Source: JAUYQR01 sp050632395 | GTDB taxonomy: Bacteria > Pseudomonadota > Alphaproteobacteria > Rhodobacterales > Rhodobacteraceae | Assembly (NCBI RefSeq): GCF_050632395.1 | Contig: NZ_CP192600.1 | Location: 2,914,001-2,978,000, forward strand | Length of the DNA: 64,000 bases | Direction of reading: 5' to 3' | Part shown: in pieces, positions 7,970-15,855 of the stretch | Numbering within the stretch: position 1 is the stretch's first letter | Layout of the letters: the number at the start of each line of letters is the position of its first letter | Notes under the pieces: generated by a model | Database searches by the model: none | Told to the model about the DNA's origin: nothing | What the model saw: only the letters and a program-made list of their open reading frames with translations | Made by a program: the position numbers and the translations under genes

Positions 7970-9080
7970 CCGAGGTTTGCGAGAGTGGCGGGCGCGAAAC
8001 CTGGCCACCGCCGACGAAAGCGGGAACGCCGGTGGTGCCGGGGGCCGATGTCGGGAGTTTCGCAAGGACGCGCACGGCGAGGTAGGCGAAGGCCTGCGCC
8101 TCCAGCATGTCGCCGTTGAGACCGACGGATTCCACGGGCTCTACCGGGCAGGCGAAGCGAAGCGCAAGTTCGGCCATCAGGGTGGGGTTGTGGCGGCCAC
8201 CGCCGGTGACGAGGAGGCGGGTGATGGGTGCCGGGAAGTGGCGCGCGCCTGCGGCCACGGCGGCGGCGGCGGCAGCGGTGAGGGTGGCTGCGGCATCGGC
8301 GTCCGAGAGGTTAGCGACGGCGGCCGAGAGGCTGGCAAAATCGTTGCGGTCCAGTGACTTTGGCGGGGTTTTTGAGAAATAGGATGAAGCGAGGAAGGCG
8401 GTGATGATAGCGTCGTCCGCAATGCCTTTGTTTGCGAGTGCGCCGGCTTCGTCTTGCGCCAGTCCGAGGCGGGTGTGCATGAGGTCGTTGATCGGAGCGT
8501 TGGCAGGGCCGGTGTCGAAGGCGAGAAGCGCGCCGGGGGTGTCGGGGCCTGGGGCGGTGGGATCGACCCAGGTGAGGTTGCCGACACCGCCGAGGTTGAG
8601 GAATGCGATTGGGGCGGTGGCCCCGATGTGGCGGGCGCAGGCGTAGTGGAAGAACGGGGCAAGGGGCGCGCCCTGCCCGCCCAAAGCGACGTCGGACGAG
8701 CGGAAATCCCAGACCGTGGTCACACCGAGGATTTCGGACAGAAGCGCACCATTGCCGCATTGGTGGGTGCCGCGACCGGCGGGATCATGTGCGAGGGTCT
8801 GGCCGTGAAAGCCCAGCACATCGGCCCCCTCAAACCGGGAGAGAAGTTCGGCATGGGCGGTCTCCACCACCTCGGCGGCGGCGGCAACGGCGGGGTCGCC
8901 GGGCCATTGGCCGAGGGCGGCGCGGATCGTGGAACGCTCGGCGTCAGTATACGGGCGGTAGGCGTGTGGGCCGAAGGCGAGGATCTGGTGGCCATCGGTC
9001 TGGAGCATCGCAGCATCAACCCCGTCAAGCGAGGTGCCGGACATTGCGCCCAAGGCCCAAAGCACGCCCTCTTTCCGCAT
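7887..9080 (-). CDS. anmK: Anhydro-N-acetylmuramic acid kinase
   Basis: Cytoplasmic peptidoglycan-recycling enzyme that hydrolyses and phosphorylates 1,6-anhydro-MurNAc to MurNAc-6-phosphate. The ATP-site motif GAMSGTSLDGVDAA is at the N-terminus, followed by LGFHGQTLAHDP, FLNLGGVGNLT, AFDTGPANAPIND and VTGGGRHNPTLM. The C-terminal family end (LPTSAPGTTGVP) is followed here by about 40 extra residues that run over the end of rarD. Start taken as MRKEGVLW (ATG at 9080, AAGGGA upstream); an ATG at 9101 is an alternative. Confidence 0.93.
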   Translation of the reverse strand: MRKEGVLWALGAMSGTSLDGVDAAMLQTDGHQILAFGPHAYRPYTDAERSTIRAALGQWPGDPAVAAAAEVVETAHAELLSRFEGADVLGFHGQTLAHDPAGRGTHQCGNGALLSEILGVTTVWDFRSSDVALGGQGAPLAPFFHYACARHIGATAPIAFLNLGGVGNLTWVDPTAPGPDTPGALLAFDTGPANAPINDLMHTRLGLAQDEAGALANKGIADDAIITAFLASSYFSKTPPKSLDRNDFASLSAAVANLSDADAAATLTAAAAAAVAAGARHFPAPITRLLVTGGGRHNPTLMAELALRFACPVEPVESVGLNGDMLEAQAFAYLAVRVLAKLPTSAPGTTGVPAFVGGGQVSRPPLSQTSVTPPGGPAALTAYKLPEPPRSAQTPPS

Positions 9081-9137
9081 CTTCCCTTGGCCCCCGTGCA
9101 AAGCTATACCCTGCCCACCTTAAAGCACGGGTGCCCC

Positions 9138-10388
9138 ATGACCTACCATCCGAAATCCGAATTCCTGCGCGTGATGTTCGAGCGCGGCTATGTGGCCGAT
9201 TGCACGGATTATCAGGCGCTGGACGAGGCTTTGGTCAAGGGCGTGCTGCCGGGATACATCGGGTTCGATGCCACCGCGACGTCGTTGCATGTGGGTAGCC
9301 TGATCCAGATCATGATGCTGCGCTGGCTGCAAATGACGGGTGGCAAACCGATCGTTCTGATGGGCGGCGGGACAACGAAGATCGGCGATCCGTCATTCCG
9401 CGCCGAGGAGCGGCCTTTGCTGACGGATGCGCAGATCGGGCAGAACATTGAGGGCATCAAGCGGGCGTTTTCGCCCTATGTGCGCTTTGGCGAGGCGGCC
9501 AGCGACGCGGTGATGGTGAACAACGCCGAATGGCTGGACGCGCTGAACTACATCGGATTTTTGCGCGATATCGGGCGGCATTTCAGCGTGAACCGGATGC
9601 TTTCGTTCGAGAGCGTGAAGTCGCGGCTGGACCGTGAGCAGTCGCTCAGCTTCCTTGAGTTCAACTACATGATCCTGCAAGCCTATGATTTCCTTGAGTT
9701 GAACCGCCGCTATGGCTGCTTGTTGCAGATGGGCGGGTCGGACCAGTGGGGCAACATCGTCAACGGTGTCGATCTGACGCGGCGGGTGATCGGTGGCGAG
9801 GTGTTCGGGCTGACCTCGCATCTGCTGACCACAAGCGACGGGCGCAAGATGGGCAAGACGGCGCAGGGCGCGGTCTGGCTGAACGGCAATCTGACCAGCC
9901 CCTACGAATTTTGGCAGTTCTGGCGCAATACGACGGATGCGGACGTGGGGCGGTTCCTGAAGCTGTATAGCGAATTGCCGCTGGACGAATGCAACCGGCT
10001 GGGCGCGCTTGGCGGGTCGGAGATCAATGCGGCCAAGATCGTGCTGGCGAATGCGGTGACGACGCTTTTGCACGGAGCGGAAGCGGCGGCAGCGGCAGAG
10101 GCCACGGCGCGCGAGGTGTTCGAAAAGGGCGGGATCGGGGACGATCTGCCGACCGTGCGGGTCACGCCGGCAGAGTTGGCCGATGGCGTTGGCATAGTGC
10201 AACTGTTCGTGCGGGCGGGGCTGGCGGGCAGCGGCAAGGACGCCAAGCGGCTGATTTCCGAAGGCGGGGCGCGGCTGAACGACGATTTGGTGACCGATGC
10301 CGCGATGCGGCTGGGGGCTGGAGATCTGGTCGAGCCGGTGAAGCTGACGGCGGGCAAGAAGCGGCACGCGCTGGTGGTCTTGGACTGA
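9138..10388 (+). CDS. tyrS: Tyrosyl-tRNA synthetase
   Basis: Class I aminoacyl-tRNA synthetase charging tRNA-Tyr. 416 residues, the standard TyrS length. The HIGH-type motif appears as TSLHVGSLIQ near residue 55, the tyrosine pocket as LEFNYMILQAYDF and QMGGSDQWGNIVNG, and the KMSKS-type motif as GRKMGKT near residue 236. An S4-like RNA-binding domain ends the protein (LAGSGKDAKRLISEGGARLND). The ATG at 9138 follows a gap of 57 bases from the divergent anmK start. Confidence 0.98.
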   Translation: MTYHPKSEFLRVMFERGYVADCTDYQALDEALVKGVLPGYIGFDATATSLHVGSLIQIMMLRWLQMTGGKPIVLMGGGTTKIGDPSFRAEERPLLTDAQIGQNIEGIKRAFSPYVRFGEAASDAVMVNNAEWLDALNYIGFLRDIGRHFSVNRMLSFESVKSRLDREQSLSFLEFNYMILQAYDFLELNRRYGCLLQMGGSDQWGNIVNGVDLTRRVIGGEVFGLTSHLLTTSDGRKMGKTAQGAVWLNGNLTSPYEFWQFWRNTTDADVGRFLKLYSELPLDECNRLGALGGSEINAAKIVLANAVTTLLHGAEAAAAAEATAREVFEKGGIGDDLPTVRVTPAELADGVGIVQLFVRAGLAGSGKDAKRLISEGGARLNDDLVTDAAMRLGAGDLVEPVKLTAGKKRHALVVLD

Positions 10389-10465
10389 GCCTTTGAGCGG
10401 CGGCGGGGGAACCCTTCGCCGAGCCGGATCGTTTTCTGTTTCGTAACTGAAACGGAGGACCACGG

Positions 10466-10945
10466 ATGCCGACACCGGATGAGCTGGAAGCGAAACTTTG
10501 GGCGGGTATACGCTCGGAGATGACGGTGATGCTGGGGACGGAAAGCGACCACGCCCCTGCCCGGCCAATGACCGCGATCGTCGATGGCGACGAAGATCGC
10601 GGGCCGTTGTGGTTTTTCACCAGCCAGGACAGCGAGTTGATGCGCGCGGGAGGCGGGCCTGCCACGGCGATGTATGTGGCCAAGGGACATGACCTGTTCG
10701 CGCGGATCGAAGGCGTCCTGCGCGAGGATACGGACCCGGCGATGATCGACCGACTGTGGAACCCCTTTGTCGCGGCCTGGTATGACGGCAAGGACGACCC
10801 GGACATCGCGCTGATGCGGATGGATCTGGACAGCGCGGAGATCTGGGAGAACGCCTCGTCGCTGATCGCGGGGATCAAGTCGCTGTTCGGGCGCAAGCCA
10901 CAACAGGACTACAAGGACAAGGTGGCGCAAGTGCCGCTGGAGTGA
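10466..10945 (+). CDS. Pyridoxamine 5'-phosphate oxidase-fold protein (general stress protein 26-like)
   Basis: 159-residue split-barrel flavin-binding fold protein. RPMTAIVDGDEDRGPLWFFT and DLFARIEGVLREDTDPAMID fit the general-stress FMN-binding subgroup; PFVAAWYDGKDDPDIALMRM is the region that in these proteins follows the barrel. Function unknown; members bind FMN, FAD or F420. An A-rich GGAGG ribosome site precedes the ATG. A strong terminator begins at the stop codon. Confidence 0.8.
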   Translation: MPTPDELEAKLWAGIRSEMTVMLGTESDHAPARPMTAIVDGDEDRGPLWFFTSQDSELMRAGGGPATAMYVAKGHDLFARIEGVLREDTDPAMIDRLWNPFVAAWYDGKDDPDIALMRMDLDSAEIWENASSLIAGIKSLFGRKPQQDYKDKVAQVPLE

Positions 10946-10971
10946 AAAAGGGGGCCTTGCGGCCCCCTTTT
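10946..10971. terminator. Bidirectional intrinsic terminator
   Basis: AAAAGGGGGCC, loop TTGC, GGCCCCCTTTT: a stem flanked by A-run and T-run, so it can stop transcription from both the PPOX-like gene and the convergent ppiA. Confidence 0.9.
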
Positions 10972-10972
10972 G

Positions 10973-11536
10973 TTACGGCTGGACGGTAACTTTGGTCATC
11001 ACGTCGGGGGTTGCGGGCGGTTCGCCGCGCTGGATGGCATCGACCACCTCCATCCCCGAAATGACCCGACCGACGACGGTGTATTGACCGTCAAGGAAAT
11101 CGCCCGGAGCGAACATGATGAAGAACTGGCTGTTGGCCGAGTTCGGGTCTTGGCTGCGGGCCATGCCGACGATGCCGCGCTGGAACGAGATGTCCGAAAA
11201 CTCGGCCGGGAGGTCGGGCTTGTCGGAGCCGCCCATGCCAGCCATCGAAAGATCGCCGCCCGCCTTGCCGTTCGCGACATCGCCGGTCTGCGCCATGAAG
11301 CCGTCGATGACCCGGTGGAACACCACGTTGTCATAGGCGCCTTCGGTGGCGAGCGCGGTGATTTGCGCCACGTGCTGCGGCGCTTTGTCAGCCAGCAGGT
11401 CGATGACGACGGTGCCGTTGGCGGTGCCTGCAACCTCGATCACGAGGTTTGGGCCGGGGCCGTCGGTCACTTCTTGTGCGGCGGCGGGAAGGCTGAGTGC
11501 GGCGAAGGCGGCCGCGAGGACAAGGTTACGCGACAT
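10973..11536 (-). CDS. ppiA: Exported cyclophilin-type peptidyl-prolyl isomerase
   Basis: Peptidyl-prolyl cis-trans isomerase of 187 residues with a signal peptide (MSRNLVLAAAFAALSLPAAAQ), hence periplasmic. The cyclophilin core is clear: YDNVVFHRVIDGFMAQTGD (catalytic Arg/Phe), GGSDKPDLPAEFSD, GMARSQDPNSANSQFFI and YTVVGRVISGMEVVD. Its ATG overlaps the end of ppiB by 11 bases, so the two isomerases form an operon and are probably a compartment-specialised duplicate pair. Confidence 0.93.
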   Translation of the reverse strand: MSRNLVLAAAFAALSLPAAAQEVTDGPGPNLVIEVAGTANGTVVIDLLADKAPQHVAQITALATEGAYDNVVFHRVIDGFMAQTGDVANGKAGGDLSMAGMGGSDKPDLPAEFSDISFQRGIVGMARSQDPNSANSQFFIMFAPGDFLDGQYTVVGRVISGMEVVDAIQRGEPPATPDVMTKVTVQP

Positions 11537-12035
11537 CGGCGGCCACCCGGACAGTGATCATGCGGTCGGGGTTTGCTGGCGGTTCGCCGCGTGTGATCTT
11601 GTCAACATGTTCCATGCCCGAAATCACGCGGCCGTAGACGGTGTACTGGCCGTTCAGGAAGTGGTTGTTCGAGAAGTTGATGAAGAACTGGCTGTTGGCC
11701 GAGTTCGGATTCTGCGACCGGGCGGCGCCGATCGTGCCACGGTCATGCGGAAGCTTCGAAAACTCGGCCGGCAGATCGGGATGATCCGAGCCGCCCGTGC
11801 CAGCGCGGCGCAGGTTGAAGTTCTGTTCCATGTTGCCGTTTGCCACATCGCCGGTCTGGGCCATGAAGCCGTCGATGACGCGGTGGAAGCAGACGTTGTC
11901 ATAGGCCTTGGCGCGGGCCAGTGCCTTCATGCGTTCGGTGTGCTTCGGGGCCACGTCGGCCAGAAGCTCGATCACCACTTCGCCGTCTTTCAGCGTGAGG
12001 ATGATGGTGTTTTCGGGGTCTTTGATCTCGGCCAT
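11526..12035 (-). CDS. ppiB: Cytoplasmic cyclophilin-type peptidyl-prolyl isomerase
   Basis: 169-residue cyclophilin lacking a signal peptide, so cytoplasmic. Core motifs YDNVCFHRVIDGFMAQTGD, AEFSKLPHDRGTIGAARSQ and PNSANSQFFINF match PpiB. Start MAEIKDPENTI at 12035 has a GGAGGTG ribosome site; the open frame continues upstream without homology. It is the first gene of a two-gene operon with the exported paralogue ppiA. Confidence 0.93.
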   Translation of the reverse strand: MAEIKDPENTIILTLKDGEVVIELLADVAPKHTERMKALARAKAYDNVCFHRVIDGFMAQTGDVANGNMEQNFNLRRAGTGGSDHPDLPAEFSKLPHDRGTIGAARSQNPNSANSQFFINFSNNHFLNGQYTVYGRVISGMEHVDKITRGEPPANPDRMITVRVAADVA

Positions 12036-12169
12036 GCGGCACCTCCGGGTTTCATTGCGCGCGGACCGTAATGGCGGGTTCCGGCCAAGGGAAGGGCAAA
12101 CCGTCGTGATCGGTTGACGGGGCCGTGATATGCGCGGCAAAAGCGAAGTGGATTTAGAGGAGTGATGCG

Positions 12170-13360
12170 ATGCCCTGGAACACGCTGGATGACATGGACC
12201 TGAGCGGCAAGACCGTGCTGACCCGCGTGGACATCAACGTGCCGATGGAGGCGGGCGTGGTCAGCGACATGACCCGGATCGACAAGATCAAGCCGACGGT
12301 GGAGGCGATTATCGCCAAGGGCGGCAAGGTCGTGTTGCTGGCGCATTTCGACCGCCCGAAAGGCAAGGTCGTGCCGGAGATGAGCCTTGGGCATCTGGTG
12401 GGGGCGCTGTCGGCGTCGCTGGGGCGCAAGGTGATCTTTGCTGCGGATTGCGTGGGCGATGCGGCGGCGAAGGCGATTGCCGGGGCGGGCAAGGGCGAAA
12501 TCGTGCTGCTGGAAAACACCCGCTTCAAGCCGGGCGAGGAGAAGAACGATCCGGCCTTGGCGGCAGAGATGGCGTCGTTGGGCGATGTTTACGTGAACGA
12601 CGCGTTTTCGGCGGCGCACCGGGCGCATGCCTCGACTGAGGGGCTGGCGCGGTTGTTGCCGGCGGCAGCGGGACGGTTGATGGAGGCGGAGTTGAAGGCG
12701 CTGGAAGCGGCCTTGGGTACGCCAGAGCGGCCTGTGGTGGCAGTGGTGGGCGGGGCCAAGGTTTCGACGAAGATCGAGCTTCTGGCTAACCTTGTGACCA
12801 AGGTGGACCATCTGGTGATCGGTGGCGGGATGGCGAACACCTTCCTTGTGGCAGAGGGGATCGAGGTCGGCAAATCGCTGGCCGAACGCGAGATGGCCGA
12901 AACCGCGCGGGAAATCCACCGCAAGGCGCAGAAGGCGGGCTGTGCGATCCACCTGCCCGTCGACGTGGTGGTGGCGCGCGAGTTCAAGGCTGGCGCGGAA
13001 AGCCATGTGGTCGGCGTGCGCGATTGCCCGATGGACGCGATGATTTTGGATGCTGGCCCGAAGACGGTGGCATCGATCGAGGCGGTGTTTGCGGGGGCGA
13101 AGACGCTGATCTGGAACGGGCCGCTTGGTGCCTTCGAGATCACGCCGTTCGATGCGGCGACCAATGCGGCGGCCAAGGCGGCGGCGCGGCTGACGCGTGA
13201 GGGCAAGCTGATTTCCGTGGCGGGGGGCGGTGACACGGTGGCCGCGCTGAACCAGGCCGGGGCGGCGGAGGATTTCACCTTTATCTCCACCGCCGGGGGC
13301 GCGTTTTTGGAGTGGATGGAGGGCAAGGAATTGCCCGGAGTCGCTGCGCTGATGGGTTGA
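12170..13360 (+). CDS. pgk: Phosphoglycerate kinase
   Basis: Glycolytic/gluconeogenic enzyme converting 1,3-bisphosphoglycerate plus ADP to 3-phosphoglycerate plus ATP. 396 residues, normal length. TVLTRVDINVPM (substrate-binding N-terminal signature), LLAHFDRPKGK, ENTRFKPGEEKND, VVGGAKVSTKIELL and the C-terminal nucleotide-binding SVAGGGDTVAAL plus FISTAGGAFLEWMEGKELPG are all present. AGAGGAG lies upstream of the ATG. Followed 52 bases later by the class I aldolase, a likely co-transcribed glycolytic pair. Confidence 0.98.
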   Translation: MPWNTLDDMDLSGKTVLTRVDINVPMEAGVVSDMTRIDKIKPTVEAIIAKGGKVVLLAHFDRPKGKVVPEMSLGHLVGALSASLGRKVIFAADCVGDAAAKAIAGAGKGEIVLLENTRFKPGEEKNDPALAAEMASLGDVYVNDAFSAAHRAHASTEGLARLLPAAAGRLMEAELKALEAALGTPERPVVAVVGGAKVSTKIELLANLVTKVDHLVIGGGMANTFLVAEGIEVGKSLAEREMAETAREIHRKAQKAGCAIHLPVDVVVAREFKAGAESHVVGVRDCPMDAMILDAGPKTVASIEAVFAGAKTLIWNGPLGAFEITPFDAATNAAAKAAARLTREGKLISVAGGGDTVAALNQAGAAEDFTFISTAGGAFLEWMEGKELPGVAALMG

Positions 13361-13412
13361 GGCGCCCCCCGCGCCGGGCTACTTCTTTGGGAACATCATT
13401 TTGGAGACGGAC

Positions 13413-14303
13413 ATGGCACAGGCTGAGATGACCGAACAGGTTCGCAACGGCAAAGGCTTCATCGCGGCACTGGACCAGTCGGGCGGATCGACGCCAAAGG
13501 CGTTGAAGCTGTATGGCGTGGACGAAAACCAGTATTCCGGCGAAGCGGCGATGTATGACATGATCCACGCGATGCGGCGGCGGATCATCAAGTCGCCCGC
13601 GTTCAGCGGCGACAAGGTGGTCGGCGCGATCCTGTTCGAGCAGACGATGGACCGCGATATCGACGGCGTGCCGACGGCGGAGTTTCTGTGGAAGCATCGC
13701 CATGTCGTGCCGTTCCTGAAGATCGACAAGGGGCTGGAAGCCGAGGCTGACGGGGTGCAGCTGATGAAGCCAATGCCGGGGCTGGACGCGCTTTTGGCGC
13801 GGGCGGTGAAGGCGGGGATCTTCGGCACCAAGGAGCGGTCGGTGGTGAATGCAGCCAACCGCAAGGGGATTGCTGCCATTGTCGCCCAGCAGTTCGACGT
13901 CGGTCGTCAGGTGGCGGCACATGGGCTGATGCCGATTCTTGAGCCGGAGGTCACGATCTCGATCGCCGACAAAGAAAAGGCCGAGGCGATGTTGCAGGAG
14001 GAGATCCTGCTGGCGCTGGATCACCTGCCCGAGGGGCAACAGGTGATGCTGAAGCTGTCGTTGCCGACGGTGGCGAATTTCTACAAGCCCTTGGTGACGC
14101 ATCCGAAGGTTTTGAAGGTGGTGGCGCTGTCGGGCGGGCATTCGCGTGCCGCGGCGAACGAGATTCTGGCGCAGAACCACGGGATCATCGCAAGCTTCAG
14201 CCGCGCGCTGACCGAAGGGCTTTCGGCGCAGCAGTCGGACGCGGAGTTTGACGCGGCATTGGGGGATGCCATCGACAGCATCTACCGCGCCTCGATCACC
14301 TGA
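13413..14303 (+). CDS. Class I fructose-bisphosphate aldolase
   Basis: Schiff-base (metal-independent) aldolase of about 296 residues that interconverts fructose-1,6-bisphosphate with the two triose phosphates. GFIAALDQSGGSTPKALKLYG, PFLKIDKGLEAEADGVQLMKP, GLMPILEPEV and QQVMLKLSLPT (probable Schiff-base Lys segment) match the bacterial class I family. Start MAQAEMTEQV at 13413 has GGAGA six to eight bases upstream; an ATG twelve bases earlier is less well placed. Lies directly downstream of pgk. Confidence 0.93.
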   Translation: MAQAEMTEQVRNGKGFIAALDQSGGSTPKALKLYGVDENQYSGEAAMYDMIHAMRRRIIKSPAFSGDKVVGAILFEQTMDRDIDGVPTAEFLWKHRHVVPFLKIDKGLEAEADGVQLMKPMPGLDALLARAVKAGIFGTKERSVVNAANRKGIAAIVAQQFDVGRQVAAHGLMPILEPEVTISIADKEKAEAMLQEEILLALDHLPEGQQVMLKLSLPTVANFYKPLVTHPKVLKVVALSGGHSRAAANEILAQNHGIIASFSRALTEGLSAQQSDAEFDAALGDAIDSIYRASIT

Positions 14304-14415
14304 GGGCTGGCGGTCAACACATTGAGTCCTGTGCGTTTTCGGGATTCACAAAGGCCTGACGTTATGCGATGATTCGGCCATGCCCCCGATCAAGAGGGGC
14401 GCTGGGGCTACGGGC

Positions 14416-14730
14416 ATGACGATTTCGCAGACGCGGGCGCAGACACGGCAGGGCGTGGGCGGGCTGATCTATTTCGCCCTCGCCTTCATGCTGGGGGCCT
14501 ATTTTACCTTTGCCGCCGTTCAGGGCGATTATGGCCTGTTCCGCCGAGTGGAAATTACCGCCGAAGCGCAGGTGCTGACCGAAGAGCGCGACCGTCTGGC
14601 CGCCGATCTGGCGGAAATGACCAATCTTACCCGGCGCTTGTCGGATGCCTTTCTGGATCTTGACTTGTTGGACCAGCAGGCCCGCGACATTCTGGGCTAT
14701 CTGCGCACCGACGAAATCGTCATCCGCTGA
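14416..14730 (+). CDS. FtsB/DivIC-like septum formation initiator protein
   Basis: 104-residue bitopic membrane protein: a short cytoplasmic N-terminus, one transmembrane helix (about residues 14-33, GLIYFALAFMLGAYFTFAAV) and a periplasmic coiled coil with heptad-like Leu/Ala spacing (EAQVLTEERDRLAADLAEM). This is the architecture of FtsB/DivIC, which with FtsL and FtsQ bridges the divisome. An ATG at 14380 would add 12 residues. Sits just upstream of the pdh operon, whose own promoter lies between. Confidence 0.8.
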   Translation: MTISQTRAQTRQGVGGLIYFALAFMLGAYFTFAAVQGDYGLFRRVEITAEAQVLTEERDRLAADLAEMTNLTRRLSDAFLDLDLLDQQARDILGYLRTDEIVIR

Positions 14731-14784
14731 AATCCTGCGCCACGCGCTGCGCTGACCTTGCGTGGCAACCCCGCGCCCTGTGAC

Positions 14785-14813
14785 TTGTTTCGCGCTGTGT
14801 TTTCCGTTACAGT
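14785..14813 (+). promoter_or_regulatory. Predicted pdh operon promoter
   Basis: TTGTTT (14785-14790), 17-base spacer, TACAGT (14808-14813): a moderate sigma-70-type promoter whose start point would fall within the palindrome at 14817-14838. Confidence 0.5.
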
Positions 14814-14816
14814 GGC

Positions 14817-14838
14817 GATAGTTTAATATTGAACTATC
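14817..14838 (+). promoter_or_regulatory. Palindromic operator over pdhA transcription start
   Basis: A 22-bp near-perfect inverted repeat: arms GATAGTT and AACTATC around T-AATATT-G, with only one mismatched pair. It begins three bases after the predicted -10 element and ends six bases before the ribosome site GGGAGG, the classic position of a repressor site. The size and symmetry suit a MarR- or similar winged-helix dimer; the protein is not in this window and cannot be named. Confidence 0.6.
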
Positions 14839-14856
14839 TTGCCCGGGAGGATGCCG

Positions 14857-15843
14857 ATGGCCAAGAAGCCAGCCGAAAGGCCGAACGTCTCGAAAGACGA
14901 GCTTTTGCAATATTACCGCGACATGCTGCTGATCCGCCGCTTCGAGGAGAAGGCCGGTCAGCTGTATGGCATGGGCCTGATCGGCGGGTTCTGCCACCTG
15001 TATATCGGACAGGAAGCGGTGGTCGTGGGCCTTGAGGCTGCGACCAAGGAAGGGGACAAGCGCGTCACCAGTTACCGCGACCACGGGCATATGCTGGCCT
15101 GCGGCATGGACCCCAAGGGCGTGATGGCCGAGTTGACCGGGCGTATTGGAGGCTACTCCAAGGGCAAGGGCGGCTCGATGCACATGTTCTCGAAGGAAAA
15201 GCATTTCTACGGCGGGCACGGGATTGTTGGCGCTCAGGTGCCGCTGGGCGCAGGTTTGGCCTTTGCGGACAAGTATCTGGGCAATGACAATGTGACCTTC
15301 ACCTATTTCGGTGACGGAGCCGCGAACCAGGGCCAGGTCTACGAGACCTACAATATGGCCGAGCTTTGGGCGCTGCCGGTGATCTTCGTGATCGAAAACA
15401 ACGGCTATGCGATGGGCACATCCGTCAAGCGGTCGACAAAGTCCACCACCTATTTCGGTCGCGGCATTGCTTACGGGATTCCGGGCGAGCAGGTCGACGG
15501 GATGGACGTGCTGGCGGTGAAAGCCGCGGGCGAGAAGGCCGTGGCGCACTGCCGGGCCGGGAACGGGCCGTATATCCTTGAGATGATGACCTATCGCTAC
15601 CGCGGCCATTCGATGTCGGATCCGGCGAAATACCGGACGCGCGAAGAGGTGGAGAAGATGCGGTCGGAAAAGGACGCGATCGAACATGTGCGCGACCTGC
15701 TGCTGCAGGCGGGCCTTGCGTCGGACGAAGACCTGAAGGCCATCGACAAGGACATCAAGGCGATCGTCAACGAGAGCGCCGAGTTTGCCAAAGACAGCCC
15801 GGAGCCTCCGCTGGAGGAACTCTGGACCGATATCTACGCCTGA
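14857..15843 (+). CDS. pdhA: Pyruvate dehydrogenase E1 component, alpha subunit
   Basis: Thiamine-diphosphate-dependent decarboxylase subunit of the pyruvate dehydrogenase complex. The 328-residue protein has RRFEEKAGQLYGMGLIGGF, YRDHGHMLACG, the ThDP motif starting GDGAANQGQVYE, IENNGYAMGTS and the phosphorylation-loop-like region YRYRGHSMSDP. Start MAKKPAERP (ATG at 14857) is preferred over an ATG six bases upstream because GGGAGG is six bases away. First gene of pdhA-pdhB-pdhC, 12 bases before pdhB. Confidence 0.97.
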   Translation: MAKKPAERPNVSKDELLQYYRDMLLIRRFEEKAGQLYGMGLIGGFCHLYIGQEAVVVGLEAATKEGDKRVTSYRDHGHMLACGMDPKGVMAELTGRIGGYSKGKGGSMHMFSKEKHFYGGHGIVGAQVPLGAGLAFADKYLGNDNVTFTYFGDGAANQGQVYETYNMAELWALPVIFVIENNGYAMGTSVKRSTKSTTYFGRGIAYGIPGEQVDGMDVLAVKAAGEKAVAHCRAGNGPYILEMMTYRYRGHSMSDPAKYRTREEVEKMRSEKDAIEHVRDLLLQAGLASDEDLKAIDKDIKAIVNESAEFAKDSPEPPLEELWTDIYA

Positions 15844-15855
15844 GGGGGACAACAC

